Numbered from the stretch's first letter, positions 27,901 through 37,298 are shown. The stretch: 64,000 nucleotides of DNA from Sphingopyxis solisilvae (GCF_015475875.1 NZ_JADKYM010000016.1:1-64000); one strand, 5' to 3'. Numbers and translations are program-made. Notes: generated from the sequence alone by a model not told the origin.

Positions 27901-30797
27901 CGGCGCCGCGCGGTGATGGTCTCGCGGCTGTAGAGCGCGACCGACACGCGCTGGCCCGCAATCGGCTTGCCGTCGAGGTCGAGCGCGATGAAATTCAGCT
28001 TGAGATCATTGTCGCGCATCAGCCAGCCGTCGGTCTTGAGCCCGAGGCGAACGGCGGACGGGTAAAGCGTGATGCGGCGGCTGGAGGTCAGGGTTTCGCC
28101 ATTGGCATCCTCATAATCCATTTCGGCGGCCATCACCGTCGGTTCGGTGATCGGCTGGTCGACCGTCACGCTTGCGGTCGCGGCACCGTTGGCATCGAGT
28201 TTGAGCGGCACCGAGCGCGCCAGCGGCAGTTCGGCGGCGGGTTCGTCGCCGCTGTCGTCGAGCTGGATGACGCCTTCCTTGACTGGCTGGCCGTCGAAAT
28301 CCCAGTCGCGATAATCTTGCGGAGGCGACCAGCTGGCGCGGAAATTGGTGCGCAGTTCGACCGGGATGTTGGGCGCCGGGCCGCCCGACAGATAGCCGAC
28401 AAACAGGCTCAGCGGCACCGTCGCGGGACGGACCAGCGCGGTTTTGGGGCCGGTGATCGTCGCCTTCATCGTCGGCAGGCGATATTCGTCGACCTTGACC
28501 GACTGGCCCGACCAGATCGACTTGTCCTCGCCCTTTTTGTCCTTGGTCACAAAGACCAGTTCGTAATCGCCCATCGGTGCGGAGGCGGGGACGTTCCACA
28601 CGCTGTCACCGCTGCCGCCGGTGCTGATCGCGAAGGGCATTTCGAATTCGGTGTCGGAGCCGCGGTGGACGAGGCGCAGCTTGCCCGCGAGTGGTTCGGG
28701 GGTGCGGAAGCCGAGGCCGACGGGGCGGCGCAGGATATGTTTCATGTGGACCGTCTCGCCCGCTTTCACGAGTGCGCGGTCGAAAACGGTGTGGAGGATG
28801 TCCTCGCGATCCGACCAGCCGTAAGGAAGATCGAAATCATAGGGGCGGAGGCCATTGCCCCAGTCGGTCAGCGTAAAGCTGAAATCGTCGCCCGACCGCG
28901 CGCTGACTATCAAGGCGTGGCCGTCGCTGTTGGCCGTGTCGGGATTTTCTTCGCAGCTCGACCAGGTTTCGGGCTGTGGTAGCCCGGCGGGGAAGGCGAG
29001 GCGCCCCGCCTTGTCAGCGGTGCCGCGCGCGAGCAGGCGGCCGGTGCAGCTGTCGGTGACGCGGATGTCGGCGCCCGCGACGGGCAGGCCGGTGTCGAGC
29101 GACGTCACCCAGGCGAGCGAGGCTTCGCGGCCCCATTTGAAATGCACCGCCATGTTGGTGACGAGCGCGGCGGTCGCGACGTAGCGCGTCGCCCGGCGCC
29201 CGAGCAGCGCGGCGCCGAGTTCGGGGCTGGCGATTTCGACGACGTGAAATCCCTTTTCGCCGAGCGGGATGCCGACGACCTCGAACTCCTTGCCGCCGGC
29301 GGGCGGGGTCAGTTGCAGGTCGCGGCGCTCGCCGCCCGCGGGGGCGCCCGCAAACACCGATTGGCTGCCGGTGTGGTTGACCGTGACGTCCTTGCCGGTG
29401 CGGTCCTTTTCCTCGCGATAATCGGTGTTGTCGGCGTCGGCGACGCGTTTCAGCCAGCGCGCGACCGCGGCATCGTCATTGCCGACGCGCAGGGTCGCGG
29501 CGGGCATTTTGAGGTTCGACTGGACCAGACTGCTTTCGACCGCGCGCACGGTGACGGGCAGGACGCCGCCCTCGCCCGCTTCGAGGATACCGAATTCGGC
29601 GGCGAATTTGACCAAAGGCGGGGCGCGGTCGATGTGGAATTTCAGCGGGAAGTTCGACTGGTTCTGCAACTTGCGGCCGCTCTGGTCGGTGACATCGGCG
29701 GGGAGGACGAGCGTCGCGTCGACATTTTGCGGCAGCGGGCCAGCAAAGCGGACGCTGGTGAGATACGCGTCATTCTTGTCGTTGTCGGCGACTTTGGGGG
29801 TCAGGCGCTTGCCGTCGGCGGTCGTCAGCGTCGCGGCGAGCGCGGTGTCGCGCGCGACCGGGGCGGCAAAGACCAATGTCACATCCTTGACCGGGTTGCA
29901 TCCCGCCTGCGGATTGACGCGGCTGCATGCCATGCGCGCGGTAAAGGCGGCGCGGACATCGTGGTCGAAACGCTGGTCGCGCCCGGCGGTGCGCGCGGGA
30001 ACCCCGGCCTGCTGGATCCGCGCGTCCCAGACGAGCGCCATCTCGCGCCCGGGGGGCAAGGGGCGGCGACATTTGACCGGGACAACGCGGTCGAGCAACG
30101 CGTCGCGGTCGGCGCCCGCGGCGGGCAGGCGCAGCGGCAGTCCGGCGTCATAGGCGAAGGACTGCCGCGACCAGCTGTTGTCGCCGAGCCCGGTCAATAT
30201 CTCGGTCGCGATCTCGCGCGGCAGGACATCGAGCGGGATTTTCTCGCCGATGCCGTCGACCGCGCAATAGCCGAAACGGCCGACCGAGGCGCGGTCGGCG
30301 GCGACGTTGGTGGCGACGAGGAATATCTGGTCCTCTTCGATGCCGTCGCCCGAGCCACCCGCGAGCACGGCACGCGCCGAGGGGCCGCCGGTGTCGAGCG
30401 CGAAACGGTCGTTCCCCGCGACGGTGATGCCGCGCGCCGTTTTGAGCCCATTGCGGAGCTCGACATGACAGCGCAGGCCGCCGGGCAGCGGTTTGTCGAA
30501 TTCGAGCACCCAGGTGCGGGTGTCGACCCAACGACCGGTCGCGGGGAGTTTGCAGTCGTTGGTCGCGGGCGCGGCGGCGCGCGGATCGCCGAGCGGCACC
30601 ATATCCTCGGAAAAACGCAAGGTGAAACGGGTGATCGTGCCGTCGCCGGTGCCCGAGCTGCCGGGGGTGGCAAGGGTCACTTGCGGCACGGTGTCGGCGG
30701 TCGCGGTCGCCGCCATCGCAAGACCGAGCGGGACAATGAGCGCCAGCTTTGCCTTGCCTGCGAGTCCCGCCGCCAGCGCGCGCCAACCCTTGCCCAT
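24954..30797 (-). CDS. Bacterial alpha-2-macroglobulin family protein
   Basis: The 1947-residue protein has a signal peptide (MATAT..., cleavage near ATADT, residue 36), repeated MG beta-sandwich domains, and an intact thioester motif CFEQ at residues 1496-1499. Bacterial A2Ms trap proteases that reach the periplasm, reacting through the thioester after bait-region cleavage. There is no lipobox Cys after the signal, unlike E. coli YfhM, so it is probably soluble. ATG 30797 has GGGGAG 7 bases upstream. It pairs with pbpC downstream, as is usual: one repairs peptidoglycan, the other guards the breach. Confidence 0.94.
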   Translation of the reverse strand: MGKGWRALAAGLAGKAKLALIVPLGLAMAATATADTVPQVTLATPGSSGTGDGTITRFTLRFSEDMVPLGDPRAAAPATNDCKLPATGRWVDTRTWVLEFDKPLPGGLRCHVELRNGLKTARGITVAGNDRFALDTGGPSARAVLAGGSGDGIEEDQIFLVATNVAADRASVGRFGYCAVDGIGEKIPLDVLPREIATEILTGLGDNSWSRQSFAYDAGLPLRLPAAGADRDALLDRVVPVKCRRPLPPGREMALVWDARIQQAGVPARTAGRDQRFDHDVRAAFTARMACSRVNPQAGCNPVKDVTLVFAAPVARDTALAATLTTADGKRLTPKVADNDKNDAYLTSVRFAGPLPQNVDATLVLPADVTDQSGRKLQNQSNFPLKFHIDRAPPLVKFAAEFGILEAGEGGVLPVTVRAVESSLVQSNLKMPAATLRVGNDDAAVARWLKRVADADNTDYREEKDRTGKDVTVNHTGSQSVFAGAPAGGERRDLQLTPPAGGKEFEVVGIPLGEKGFHVVEIASPELGAALLGRRATRYVATAALVTNMAVHFKWGREASLAWVTSLDTGLPVAGADIRVTDSCTGRLLARGTADKAGRLAFPAGLPQPETWSSCEENPDTANSDGHALIVSARSGDDFSFTLTDWGNGLRPYDFDLPYGWSDREDILHTVFDRALVKAGETVHMKHILRRPVGLGFRTPEPLAGKLRLVHRGSDTEFEMPFAISTGGSGDSVWNVPASAPMGDYELVFVTKDKKGEDKSIWSGQSVKVDEYRLPTMKATITGPKTALVRPATVPLSLFVGYLSGGPAPNIPVELRTNFRASWSPPQDYRDWDFDGQPVKEGVIQLDDSGDEPAAELPLARSVPLKLDANGAATASVTVDQPITEPTVMAAEMDYEDANGETLTSSRRITLYPSAVRLGLKTDGWLMRDNDLKLNFIALDLDGKPIAGQRVSVALYSRETITARRRLIGGFYAYDNQMRTTKLPASCTATTDRLGRARCAMAPGISGEVTVVATTTDADGNEARAVRSVWLAGDDDWWFGGDNGDRMDVIAEKPRYAAGDTASFQVRMPFREATALVTVEREGVLSSFVVPLKGTNPVVKVKLPATYAPDVYVSVMAVRGRVTGGESWFRKMKRAVGFQVENSEGAPPTALVDLAKPSYRMGIARIKVGWEGHQLGVKVKADKATYAVRDTAKASIEVKTPDGKAPRNADVAFAAVDEALLQLAPNESWKLIEAMMGERTLDVLTSTAQMQVVGKRHYGRKALEPGGGGGGDLSGLTREDFRPVLLWRGNVPLDAKGRATVDVPLSDNLSGFRLVAIATDGAQFFGTGETTVRTVQDLGIFAGMPELVRTGDSYDARFTLRNGTDRAMEVTATATLSPAVATAPPLIVTIPAGGAVPISWAMTAPETTGPIEWTVDAVAKGGKQRDRLVFAQQVEPAVPVETWAASLFRVGPATTLPIAIPAGALPGGYVDVALAGTLAPPLSGVRDYMAAYPYTCFEQSTSRAIALGDIGRWQALAEAMPTYLDGDGLLRYWPNERMEGSIELTAYVLSITAANGYAIPEASKAKMVGALQAVVEGRMTRKGYGPWDIRPVRIAALAALARNNAAGPQLVAAIDVAPVDMATGTLADWLVAIEKTPGVRNAPALRTAAEAELRKRLVYEGTRLDLVDDARAPWWMMTSGDEMAIKALEAVLGRQGWEDDAGKLMVGVAQRQRKGHWDTTPANAWGAVTVRRFAELYPANAITGVTNVSLAGASASQSWPLPAETPLPLRVALNAATMSLNHQGSGAPWATVSVKAAVPLKEPLNAGYRIKRSVSIVKAANKDRLTRGDVIKIRIEVVAAAGRTWVVINDPVAPGATIVGNLGGQSEMLGSQAGGSGAQPSYVERGRDSWRGYFGWMPAGTHAVEYVVRLNGSGRFSLPPTRVEAMYSPAIRGQWPNAPLTVANVGS

Positions 30798-30934
30798 CCC
30801 CGACTCCCCGCTTTGGTCCCAATGTCTATCCTGCTGGAAACAGGGGGCCGAGTCCACCCGTTGCCGCGTACCGGGAACGCTTAGCCGCGGTTCAGGAAAA
30901 GGCTGTGACCGCGGTCATAGACAGCGGCGGAATA

Positions 30935-31312
30935 TCAGCGCGCGAGCATCGGGCCGAGCTTCCGGCCGGCAAAGATATGGACGTGGAGGTGCGGGACTTC
31001 CTGGTGGCTGTCGAGCCCGGTGTTGGCGAGCAGACGATACCCCGGCTCGACCAGCCCCGCATCGCGCGCGACCTGGCCGACGGCGCGGACAAAACCGGCG
31101 ATTTCGGCGTCGCTGGCGCGCGCCGAAAAATCGTCCCAGCTGACATAGGCACCCTTGGGAATCACGAGCAGGTGGAGCGGCGCCTGCGGGTTGATGTCGT
31201 GGAACGCGAGGGCGAATTCATCGTCATAGACGGTCTTCGACGGCAGCTCGCCGCGCAGGATGCGGGCAAAGATATTGTTGTTGTCATAGGGCTGGGTGGC
31301 GTCGATCGGCAT
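30935..31312 (-). CDS. HIT-family (HinT-like) nucleotide hydrolase
   Basis: The 125-residue protein has the histidine triad HLHVHIFAG near its C-terminus and the HinT-type N-terminal half (NNNIFARILRGELPSKTVYDD). HinT proteins hydrolyse purine nucleoside phosphoramidates such as aminoacyl-AMP adducts. AAGGAG lies 6 bases before ATG 31312, and the gene starts 9 bases after the hisE stop. Confidence 0.94.
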   Translation of the reverse strand: MPIDATQPYDNNNIFARILRGELPSKTVYDDEFALAFHDINPQAPLHLLVIPKGAYVSWDDFSARASDAEIAGFVRAVGQVARDAGLVEPGYRLLANTGLDSHQEVPHLHVHIFAGRKLGPMLAR

Positions 31313-31321
31313 GGTGGCTCC

Positions 31322-31654
31322 TTAGGGCTGTCGGCTGGCTTTTTCGGCGTGGCCCGAGGTGCCGTGGCGGCGGGTGAGTTCGGCGGCGATCGCGTCCCAC
31401 GTCAGTCCGCGTTCGGCGAGCAGGATCGAGAGGTGGAAGACAAGGTCGCTGGCTTCGCCGATCAGCGCCGGGTCATCCTCGCTGACCGCAGCGATGACGG
31501 CTTCGACGGCTTCCTCGCCCAGTTTCTGCGCGATCTTGCCGCGGCCTTTGGCGACGAGACCGGCGACATAGGAGGCCTCGGCTTCGCCCGCGGCGATCCG
31601 GTCATGAATCACCGCCTCCAATCGCCCCAGCGCCTCGCCCATTGCCTTGCTCAT
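31322..31654 (-). CDS. hisE: Phosphoribosyl-ATP diphosphatase
   Basis: The 110-residue single-domain HisE has the MazG-like metal-binding motif EEAVEAVIAA and EASDLVFHLSILLAERG. It removes pyrophosphate from phosphoribosyl-ATP in histidine synthesis. AAGGAG lies 8 bases before ATG 31654. No other his gene is in the window, and the upstream gene (31797) is unrelated and followed by a strong terminator, so hisE-HIT is its own short operon here. Confidence 0.95.
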   Translation of the reverse strand: MSKAMGEALGRLEAVIHDRIAAGEAEASYVAGLVAKGRGKIAQKLGEEAVEAVIAAVSEDDPALIGEASDLVFHLSILLAERGLTWDAIAAELTRRHGTSGHAEKASRQP

Positions 31655-31740
31655 CCGCGCGCTCCTTTGCGAGCGTGACTAGCGACCCGGGCGCGTGCCG
31701 ACAAGCGCCGCCGAGCAGAGGCGGTCCGCGCTGCACGGAC

Positions 31741-31780
31741 AAAAAAAAGGGCCGTTCCCGGAGGAACGACCCTTTCATTT
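31741..31780 (-). terminator. Intrinsic terminator
   Basis: AAAGGGCCGTTCC (31746-31758) pairs with GGAACGACCCTTT (31763-31775) with one G-U-type mismatch and a 4-base loop. On the minus strand it is followed by eight T's (31748-31741). It ends the gene at 31797-32096 and isolates it from hisE. Confidence 0.9.
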
Positions 31781-31796
31781 CCGGTGGGACCGAAAA

Positions 31797-32096
31797 TCAG
31801 GCCTGACGGGTTCCCGTCATCGCCATCGATCCGAAAGCGCCCGCCTTGATCGTGCCGGTCAGCGTGTCGCCGTCGATCGTCGCCTCGCATTCCAGCGTCA
31901 TCGGCATCGGCACCTTCATATTCATGGTCCAGGTCAGCTTGTTTCCGTCAACCTTGCCGTTTTCGACGTCGAGCGCCCCCATCGCCCCGGCGTTCGATCC
32001 GGTGAAGCTGTCGCCGTCGCTGTTGACCGTGAACACCGACTTCTGGTCGCCCATCGGCGATTTTGTTACGCAATCATAGCTGCCATCTACGGACAT
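31797..32096 (-). CDS. Small conserved hypothetical protein
   Basis: The 99-residue protein has no signal peptide or membrane helix. It shows a repetitive beta pattern: MSVDGSYDCVTKSPMGDQ, then FTVNSDGDSFTGSNAGAMG, TWTMNMKVPMPMTLE and DGDTLTGTIKAGAFGSM, suggesting a small lipocalin-like or beta-sandwich fold. I do not know its function. AAGGAGAG lies 7 bases before ATG 32096. It is monocistronic, with a strong terminator behind. Confidence 0.75.
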   Translation of the reverse strand: MSVDGSYDCVTKSPMGDQKSVFTVNSDGDSFTGSNAGAMGALDVENGKVDGNKLTWTMNMKVPMPMTLECEATIDGDTLTGTIKAGAFGSMAMTGTRQA

Positions 32097-32122
32097 CGAA
32101 GCTCTCCTTACTGAAATCAATG

Positions 32123-35008
32123 TTAATTAGCTGGAGCTGCTGTTTCCACCGCCAGACCCAATCCGTCAAGCTGCGGTTTGACCACCGCCGCATCGCCGAC
32201 AACGACATAGACGAGGTCGTCGGTGCTGAGCGCGCGCCGCGCCGCCGCATCGATTTCAGCCGCGGTCATCGCCTCATAGGTCGCCGGCAGCGTTTCGTAA
32301 TAATTATCGGGCCGCCCGAATTTGACGATGTTGCGGAGCCCCGCCAGCACATCGGTCGAAGTTTCGAAACTGCCGGGCAGTTCGCGCACGCTGCCGTTGA
32401 CGGTGCGTTCCAGTTCGGCCTGCGACACGCCCTTGTCGGTCAGAAAGCTTTTGAGGTCGCTCTGCAGTTCCCTGATCGAATCGCCGGTCCGGTCGGCCTG
32501 CACCGGCGCCACCGCGACCCAGCTCAGCCGGTCGGTCTCGCCCGAAATTCGCGTCCGTACGCCATATGACCAGCCTTTGGTTTCGCGCAGGTTGGTGTTG
32601 AAGCGCGACAGGAAATTGCCCCCGAAAATATCGTTGGCCGAGCGCAACACTTCCAGGCTGTCACGCCCCTTGGCGTCGAGAACCTTGCCGGCAAGAATCA
32701 CCGACTGCGGCGACTTGGGCCGGTCGAACAAGACGATACGCGGCCGCGGGGCGGGAATGGCGATGTCAAAATTCTTGACCGGCTTCGCCGTCGCGGGTGC
32801 TTTCCATGCGCCCAGGCTGGCATCGAGCTGTTTCTTCACCTCCGCCAAGGTCGTATCGCCGACGACGAAGATCCGCGCATTGTCCGGACGGATCCACGTT
32901 GCATGAAAAGCCGCCAGCTGCTCGCGAGTCGCCGCTTCGACCGCCTTGGCATCGCCCAGACCCGACGGCGGAATGCCATAGGGATGGTCGGCGCCATAGA
33001 GCATCGGCGCCATGAGCCGCGATGCAATCGCGTTCGGATTGTTCATCTCCGCCTTCAGGCGGTTGAGCTGCTGCGCCCGCACGCGCTCGAGTTCCTTCGC
33101 GTCAAACGCGGGGTTGCGGATATAATCGGCGAGCAGCGTCAGCGAAGCGCCCAGATTGGGCTTGAGCGCGAACAGGCTGAACACGGTCTCGTCGGCGTTC
33201 GCGGTGCCGCTGATTTGCGCGCCCAGCCGTTCCTTCGCCTCGGCAAAGGCGATCGAGTTGAGCTTGGTCGTGCCTTCGTTCATCAGGTTGAGCATCAGCG
33301 ACTGGGTACCAAGCGCATCGTGCGGATCGGCGGCGTAGCCTGCGTCAAAGCTGACCGCGACATTCACCGTCGGCACCGTCGTGCGCCGCGCGAAAACGAC
33401 CTCGATCCCGTTCTTCAAACGGGTGCGTTCGATGTCGGGAAATTCGAGCGCGGTCAGGTCGGCCACTGCCGGCCATTGCGAGCGGTCGGCGATCGAGGTC
33501 GCGTCGCCGATCCCGGTGTCGGGGCCGATGTCTCCCAGATCGGGGTTCCAGTAACGATCGGGCGCGACCGCCATCGTCGCTTTGCCCCCCGTCACCGCGC
33601 CGCCGCGATTCTCGCCACCTTCGGTGCGTTCGCCGGGGGTATAGGTCAGCGAAAAGGCCGGGCGCGACATCCATTTGCGCGCGGTCGCCGCGACCTGTTC
33701 GGGGGTCGCCTTCGCCATGCGGTCGAGTTCGACTTTGTAATAGGCCGGATCGTTCGAATAGAGCGCGCCCTCGGCCAGCGTCACCGCCTTGCCGCCAAAG
33801 CCGCCCACCGATTCAAGCCCGGCGATCGTCCCGCCCAAATAGCTCGCGGCGGCACGTTGCAACTCGTCGGCGGTCGGGCCGCTTGCCAGGAATTTCGCGA
33901 TTTCCGCGTCCAGCTTTTTGCCGACCGTATCGACATCCGTGCCGGGCTTTACGTCGGCCTGCACGATCAACAGGCCGGCATCTTCAAAGCTCTGGGCAAA
34001 GGCGCCGACACTGACGGCCACCGGATCGGTGCGGACCATCGCATTGTCGAGCCGCGACGACGACAGCCCGCCCAGCACCGCGGTCGCCATCTGTAGCGGC
34101 ACCGCTTCGGGGTCGTTCAGACCCGGGATCGCCCACATGCGATAGACACGCGGGGTCGGGATCAGATCCTTGACCTCTTTCGCCAAGGGTGCGGGCAAGG
34201 TCGGGACCGACGTCGCGGGCGCCTTGACATCGGCGCCGCGCGGGATGTCGCCGAACCAGTGCTGCACCTTGGCCTTTGCCGTCGCGACATCGATGTCGCC
34301 AGCCAGTACCAGCACGGCATTGTTTGGACCGTAATTATCGGTGAACCATTTTTTTACATCGTCGAGGCTCGCTGCATCGAGGTCGGCCATCGAGCCGATC
34401 GTGCTGTGGTGATAGGGGTGTCCCTTGGGAAACAGATTCTCGAAAATCTCGTAACGCAGCAGGCCAAAGGGATTATTGTCGCCCTGGCGCTTTTCATTCT
34501 GGACGACGCCGCGCTGGTTATCGAGTTTTTCCTGCGTCACCGCGCCGAGCAGATGCCCCATGCGGTCGCTTTCGAGGAACAGCGCGAGATCGAGCGCTCC
34601 GGTCGGAACGGTTTCGAAATAATTGGTGCGGTCGACATTGGTCGTGCCGTTGAAGTCGGTCGCGCCGACCTGTTGCAGCGGCTCGAAAAAATCGTCGGGA
34701 GCGTTTTCCGACCCGTTGAACATCAGGTGTTCGAACAAGTGGGCAAAACCGGTCTTTCCTTTCGGCTCGTGCTTCGACCCGACGCGATACCATACCGACA
34801 CTGCGACGACCGGCGCCTTGCGGTCCTCGTGGACGATCACCCGCAGGCCGTTGTCGAGCGTGAAGGCTTGGTGCGGGATATCGACCGCTTTTACCAGTTC
34901 GGCGATCGGCGCCGGAGCGGCGGCTTTGCTCTGGGCGATGGCGGGGGCTGCGGCGACCAGCGACGTGGTGGCCGCCAGGGCAAGCGCGAGACGATGGAAA
35001 CGGGGCAT
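32123..35008 (-). CDS. M16-family zinc metallopeptidase
   Basis: The 961-residue protein has a signal peptide (cleavage near PAIAQ, residue 26) and two M16 halves. The first has the inverted zinc motif HLFEH (residues 90-94); the second half lacks it and is the structural partner. It probably degrades peptides in the periplasm. AGAGGA lies 6 bases before ATG 35008. It lies downstream of the acylase gene in the same direction. Confidence 0.93.
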   Translation of the reverse strand: MPRFHRLALALAATTSLVAAAPAIAQSKAAAPAPIAELVKAVDIPHQAFTLDNGLRVIVHEDRKAPVVAVSVWYRVGSKHEPKGKTGFAHLFEHLMFNGSENAPDDFFEPLQQVGATDFNGTTNVDRTNYFETVPTGALDLALFLESDRMGHLLGAVTQEKLDNQRGVVQNEKRQGDNNPFGLLRYEIFENLFPKGHPYHHSTIGSMADLDAASLDDVKKWFTDNYGPNNAVLVLAGDIDVATAKAKVQHWFGDIPRGADVKAPATSVPTLPAPLAKEVKDLIPTPRVYRMWAIPGLNDPEAVPLQMATAVLGGLSSSRLDNAMVRTDPVAVSVGAFAQSFEDAGLLIVQADVKPGTDVDTVGKKLDAEIAKFLASGPTADELQRAAASYLGGTIAGLESVGGFGGKAVTLAEGALYSNDPAYYKVELDRMAKATPEQVAATARKWMSRPAFSLTYTPGERTEGGENRGGAVTGGKATMAVAPDRYWNPDLGDIGPDTGIGDATSIADRSQWPAVADLTALEFPDIERTRLKNGIEVVFARRTTVPTVNVAVSFDAGYAADPHDALGTQSLMLNLMNEGTTKLNSIAFAEAKERLGAQISGTANADETVFSLFALKPNLGASLTLLADYIRNPAFDAKELERVRAQQLNRLKAEMNNPNAIASRLMAPMLYGADHPYGIPPSGLGDAKAVEAATREQLAAFHATWIRPDNARIFVVGDTTLAEVKKQLDASLGAWKAPATAKPVKNFDIAIPAPRPRIVLFDRPKSPQSVILAGKVLDAKGRDSLEVLRSANDIFGGNFLSRFNTNLRETKGWSYGVRTRISGETDRLSWVAVAPVQADRTGDSIRELQSDLKSFLTDKGVSQAELERTVNGSVRELPGSFETSTDVLAGLRNIVKFGRPDNYYETLPATYEAMTAAEIDAAARRALSTDDLVYVVVGDAAVVKPQLDGLGLAVETAAPAN

Positions 35009-35108
35009 GGCATCCTCTTGGATTACGGACGCAGGCCTGAATCAACCTGCGCGCGACCGTGTGCCGGACGGCACTGTATCAACGGTTTAGGACAGTCGCC
35101 CGCACCTT

Positions 35109-37298
35109 TCAAGGGCGATAGAATCGGGCGCCGCTCGCTTTCAGCGCTGCCGGGTCAAACAGCACCGGCTTCAACTGGTGCCGCACGAACAATGGTGCCT
35201 GATCGTTATAGTGCGGGCTGGCCGGGCGCGTCGTTGCCGCACCGAATGGCTGGATCGATTCCGACCGCACCCGCCCCTGCCGGTCCCAGGTAACGAACAT
35301 GATGAAACTGTCGCCGTGGCGCACCTTCAGCCGCCCGTCGGGCTCGGCATCCCACAGCGTCGAGGCGCGTACCGTGTCGTTGCCGCCGTCGAGCGGCAAG
35401 TCGACGCGCGATGCGCCTTCGCCGTGCCGGAGGCGCAGAACAGTGCCGAGCCTGGGGTCCAGACCGCCAAAATGGTCCTGCAGGTGCGCGACGGTTTCGC
35501 TCAGCACTTCGCGCGGGTCGGGAGGGGCGCGGCGCTGATAATGGCGACCGTTGGCAGGGCGCAGCACCATGAGCGCCAGCGCATCGCCCCTGCCCTTGCC
35601 GTCCAGATTCCAGTCCCATTTGCGAAGCAGATCCTGCGCCCGCGCGAGCGCCGGGTCGCCTTTGGTGTCGAGCGCCAGCAGCCGGTCCATCCACGCTTTG
35701 GCATAGCCGGTCCTGGCGTAGGCGGTATCATATTTGATCGCCTTCAGCCGCGCCTCGTCGATCCGGCCAGACTCCTCGAACAGTTCGATCAGCCGCGTGG
35801 CGCGGTTGGTCATATCATCCTCGATCCCGAGCAACGGCGAAAAGGCGGCCGCGTCCAGTTCATCGCCCGGTCCCGCCGCCACCCACGGCGTGTTGTTGGC
35901 GTTCATCACATAGCCCGAACGCGGATTGACCAGCGCCGGAACACGGTCGAACGGCAGGGTCTTGGTCCACAGCGCCGTCGATGTGTCGCCGGGCAGCGTC
36001 GCCCGCCAGTTGAACCCCGCCGGACGGTCGGGGAACATCGCGTTGTAGAACAGGGCGATATTCCCTTTGGCATCGGCATAAATAAAATTGGTCGCGGGTA
36101 CGCCCTGCCCTGCCATCGCGGCGCGCCATTCGGCAAAATCCTTGGCCTTGTTCAGCCGATAATATTGGGTGACCATGTTGGCCTGGTCGATCCCCGCATA
36201 ACGGATCGCGAACGCGCCTTCGTCATTTTTCACCACCGGCCCGTGAACCGAGCGATAGACGGTGCGCGGCACCGGCAGCACGAACGGCCCGAACTTGACC
36301 TTGAGCCAGATCCGCTTTTCCTCCAGCGGGCGCCAGGCGCCGTCGAACCGGTACTGCTTACCGCTTTCGTCGAGCGCCAGCCGGTACACGTCGATCAGGT
36401 CGGGCCGATTCACCGTGTTGGTCCAACCGAGATATTTGTTGTGGCCAAGGAAGGGATAGGGCGAGCCGGGGAAGTTCGCCCCCGCGAAATCCCATCCTTC
36501 CTCGCTATGCACCACCAGTTCGTACCACGCGACGCCGCCCGTCCACGGCTGGTGCGAGTTCGACACCAGCCGTGTCGCGCCATCGGTCGAGCGCCCCGGC
36601 GCGACCGCCATCGCGTTCGATCCGTTGTCGGCCGGGTCGCGGCCGACCGGCGTCAATCGATCGGCAGGATCACTCCCGACCGGGGCCGGTTCGCGCGGGA
36701 TGAGCTTGCCCGTCGCGTCGAGCGCGGGGCCGCCCTCGCGGCCGACCGGCTTGCCCTCGACCAGCGATCCCAGCACCGAATCGAGCCCGAAGAAAAAGGG
36801 CGAGCGCAGCACGAAGCCCGCGACGACATCTTCGCCGGTCACCGGGAACAGCCCCGATAGACGCACCTCGCCCGGATGCTTGTCGGCATAATGGTTGAGC
36901 CCGGCGGCATAAGCGGTGAACAGCGCCCTCACATCGGCGGGCAGGCGCGGCCAGTCGCGCGCGGTCGTGGCGCGCACGTCGAGCAGCGCGGCGGCATAGT
37001 CGACCTTTGCGCCATCTTCGCCGAGCATCGCCCCGGCGCGCCCGCGCGTCATCGCCAGCACTTCCTGCAGCGTCGAAAAATCATCCTCGGCATGGGCATA
37101 GGCGACGCCATAAGCGACGTCGGCATCGGTCTTGCCAAAGATATGCGGCACGCCGAAACTGTCGCGCGCGATGCGGACATCCTGCGGCTTGAACGTCGGC
37201 GCGGTTGGCGCTTCGGCGGTCAGCGGTTCCCAAAGCGCCAGCGAAACCGCGGCAACGACGATCAGCCCCAGCAACCCCAGCACAATCCGTCGCAGCAT
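35109..37298 (-). CDS. Penicillin acylase (Ntn-hydrolase) family protein
   Basis: The 729-residue precursor has an N-terminal hydrophobic signal (residues 5-22) and an alpha-chain domain (RIARDSFGVPHIFGKTDADVAYG). After a spacer comes the autocleavage site, with Gly226 followed by nucleophile Ser227 (NGSNAMAVAPGRS). The SNSHQPWTGGVAWYELVVHS region resembles acylases of the aculeacin/AHL branch, so acyl-homoserine-lactone or lipopeptide substrates are possible. The spacer repeats PVGxDPAD twice just before the cleavage site. ATG 37298 is chosen; the frame upstream is antisense to pepA and rejected. Confidence 0.92.
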   Translation of the reverse strand: MLRRIVLGLLGLIVVAAVSLALWEPLTAEAPTAPTFKPQDVRIARDSFGVPHIFGKTDADVAYGVAYAHAEDDFSTLQEVLAMTRGRAGAMLGEDGAKVDYAAALLDVRATTARDWPRLPADVRALFTAYAAGLNHYADKHPGEVRLSGLFPVTGEDVVAGFVLRSPFFFGLDSVLGSLVEGKPVGREGGPALDATGKLIPREPAPVGSDPADRLTPVGRDPADNGSNAMAVAPGRSTDGATRLVSNSHQPWTGGVAWYELVVHSEEGWDFAGANFPGSPYPFLGHNKYLGWTNTVNRPDLIDVYRLALDESGKQYRFDGAWRPLEEKRIWLKVKFGPFVLPVPRTVYRSVHGPVVKNDEGAFAIRYAGIDQANMVTQYYRLNKAKDFAEWRAAMAGQGVPATNFIYADAKGNIALFYNAMFPDRPAGFNWRATLPGDTSTALWTKTLPFDRVPALVNPRSGYVMNANNTPWVAAGPGDELDAAAFSPLLGIEDDMTNRATRLIELFEESGRIDEARLKAIKYDTAYARTGYAKAWMDRLLALDTKGDPALARAQDLLRKWDWNLDGKGRGDALALMVLRPANGRHYQRRAPPDPREVLSETVAHLQDHFGGLDPRLGTVLRLRHGEGASRVDLPLDGGNDTVRASTLWDAEPDGRLKVRHGDSFIMFVTWDRQGRVRSESIQPFGAATTRPASPHYNDQAPLFVRHQLKPVLFDPAALKASGARFYRP

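Noticed and set aside
27027-28982. 651-codon plus-strand open frame opposite the alpha-2-macroglobulin gene
   Set aside because: It lies wholly inside a protein with an intact thioester and no ribosome site precedes it; GC-rich antisense frames of this length are expected.
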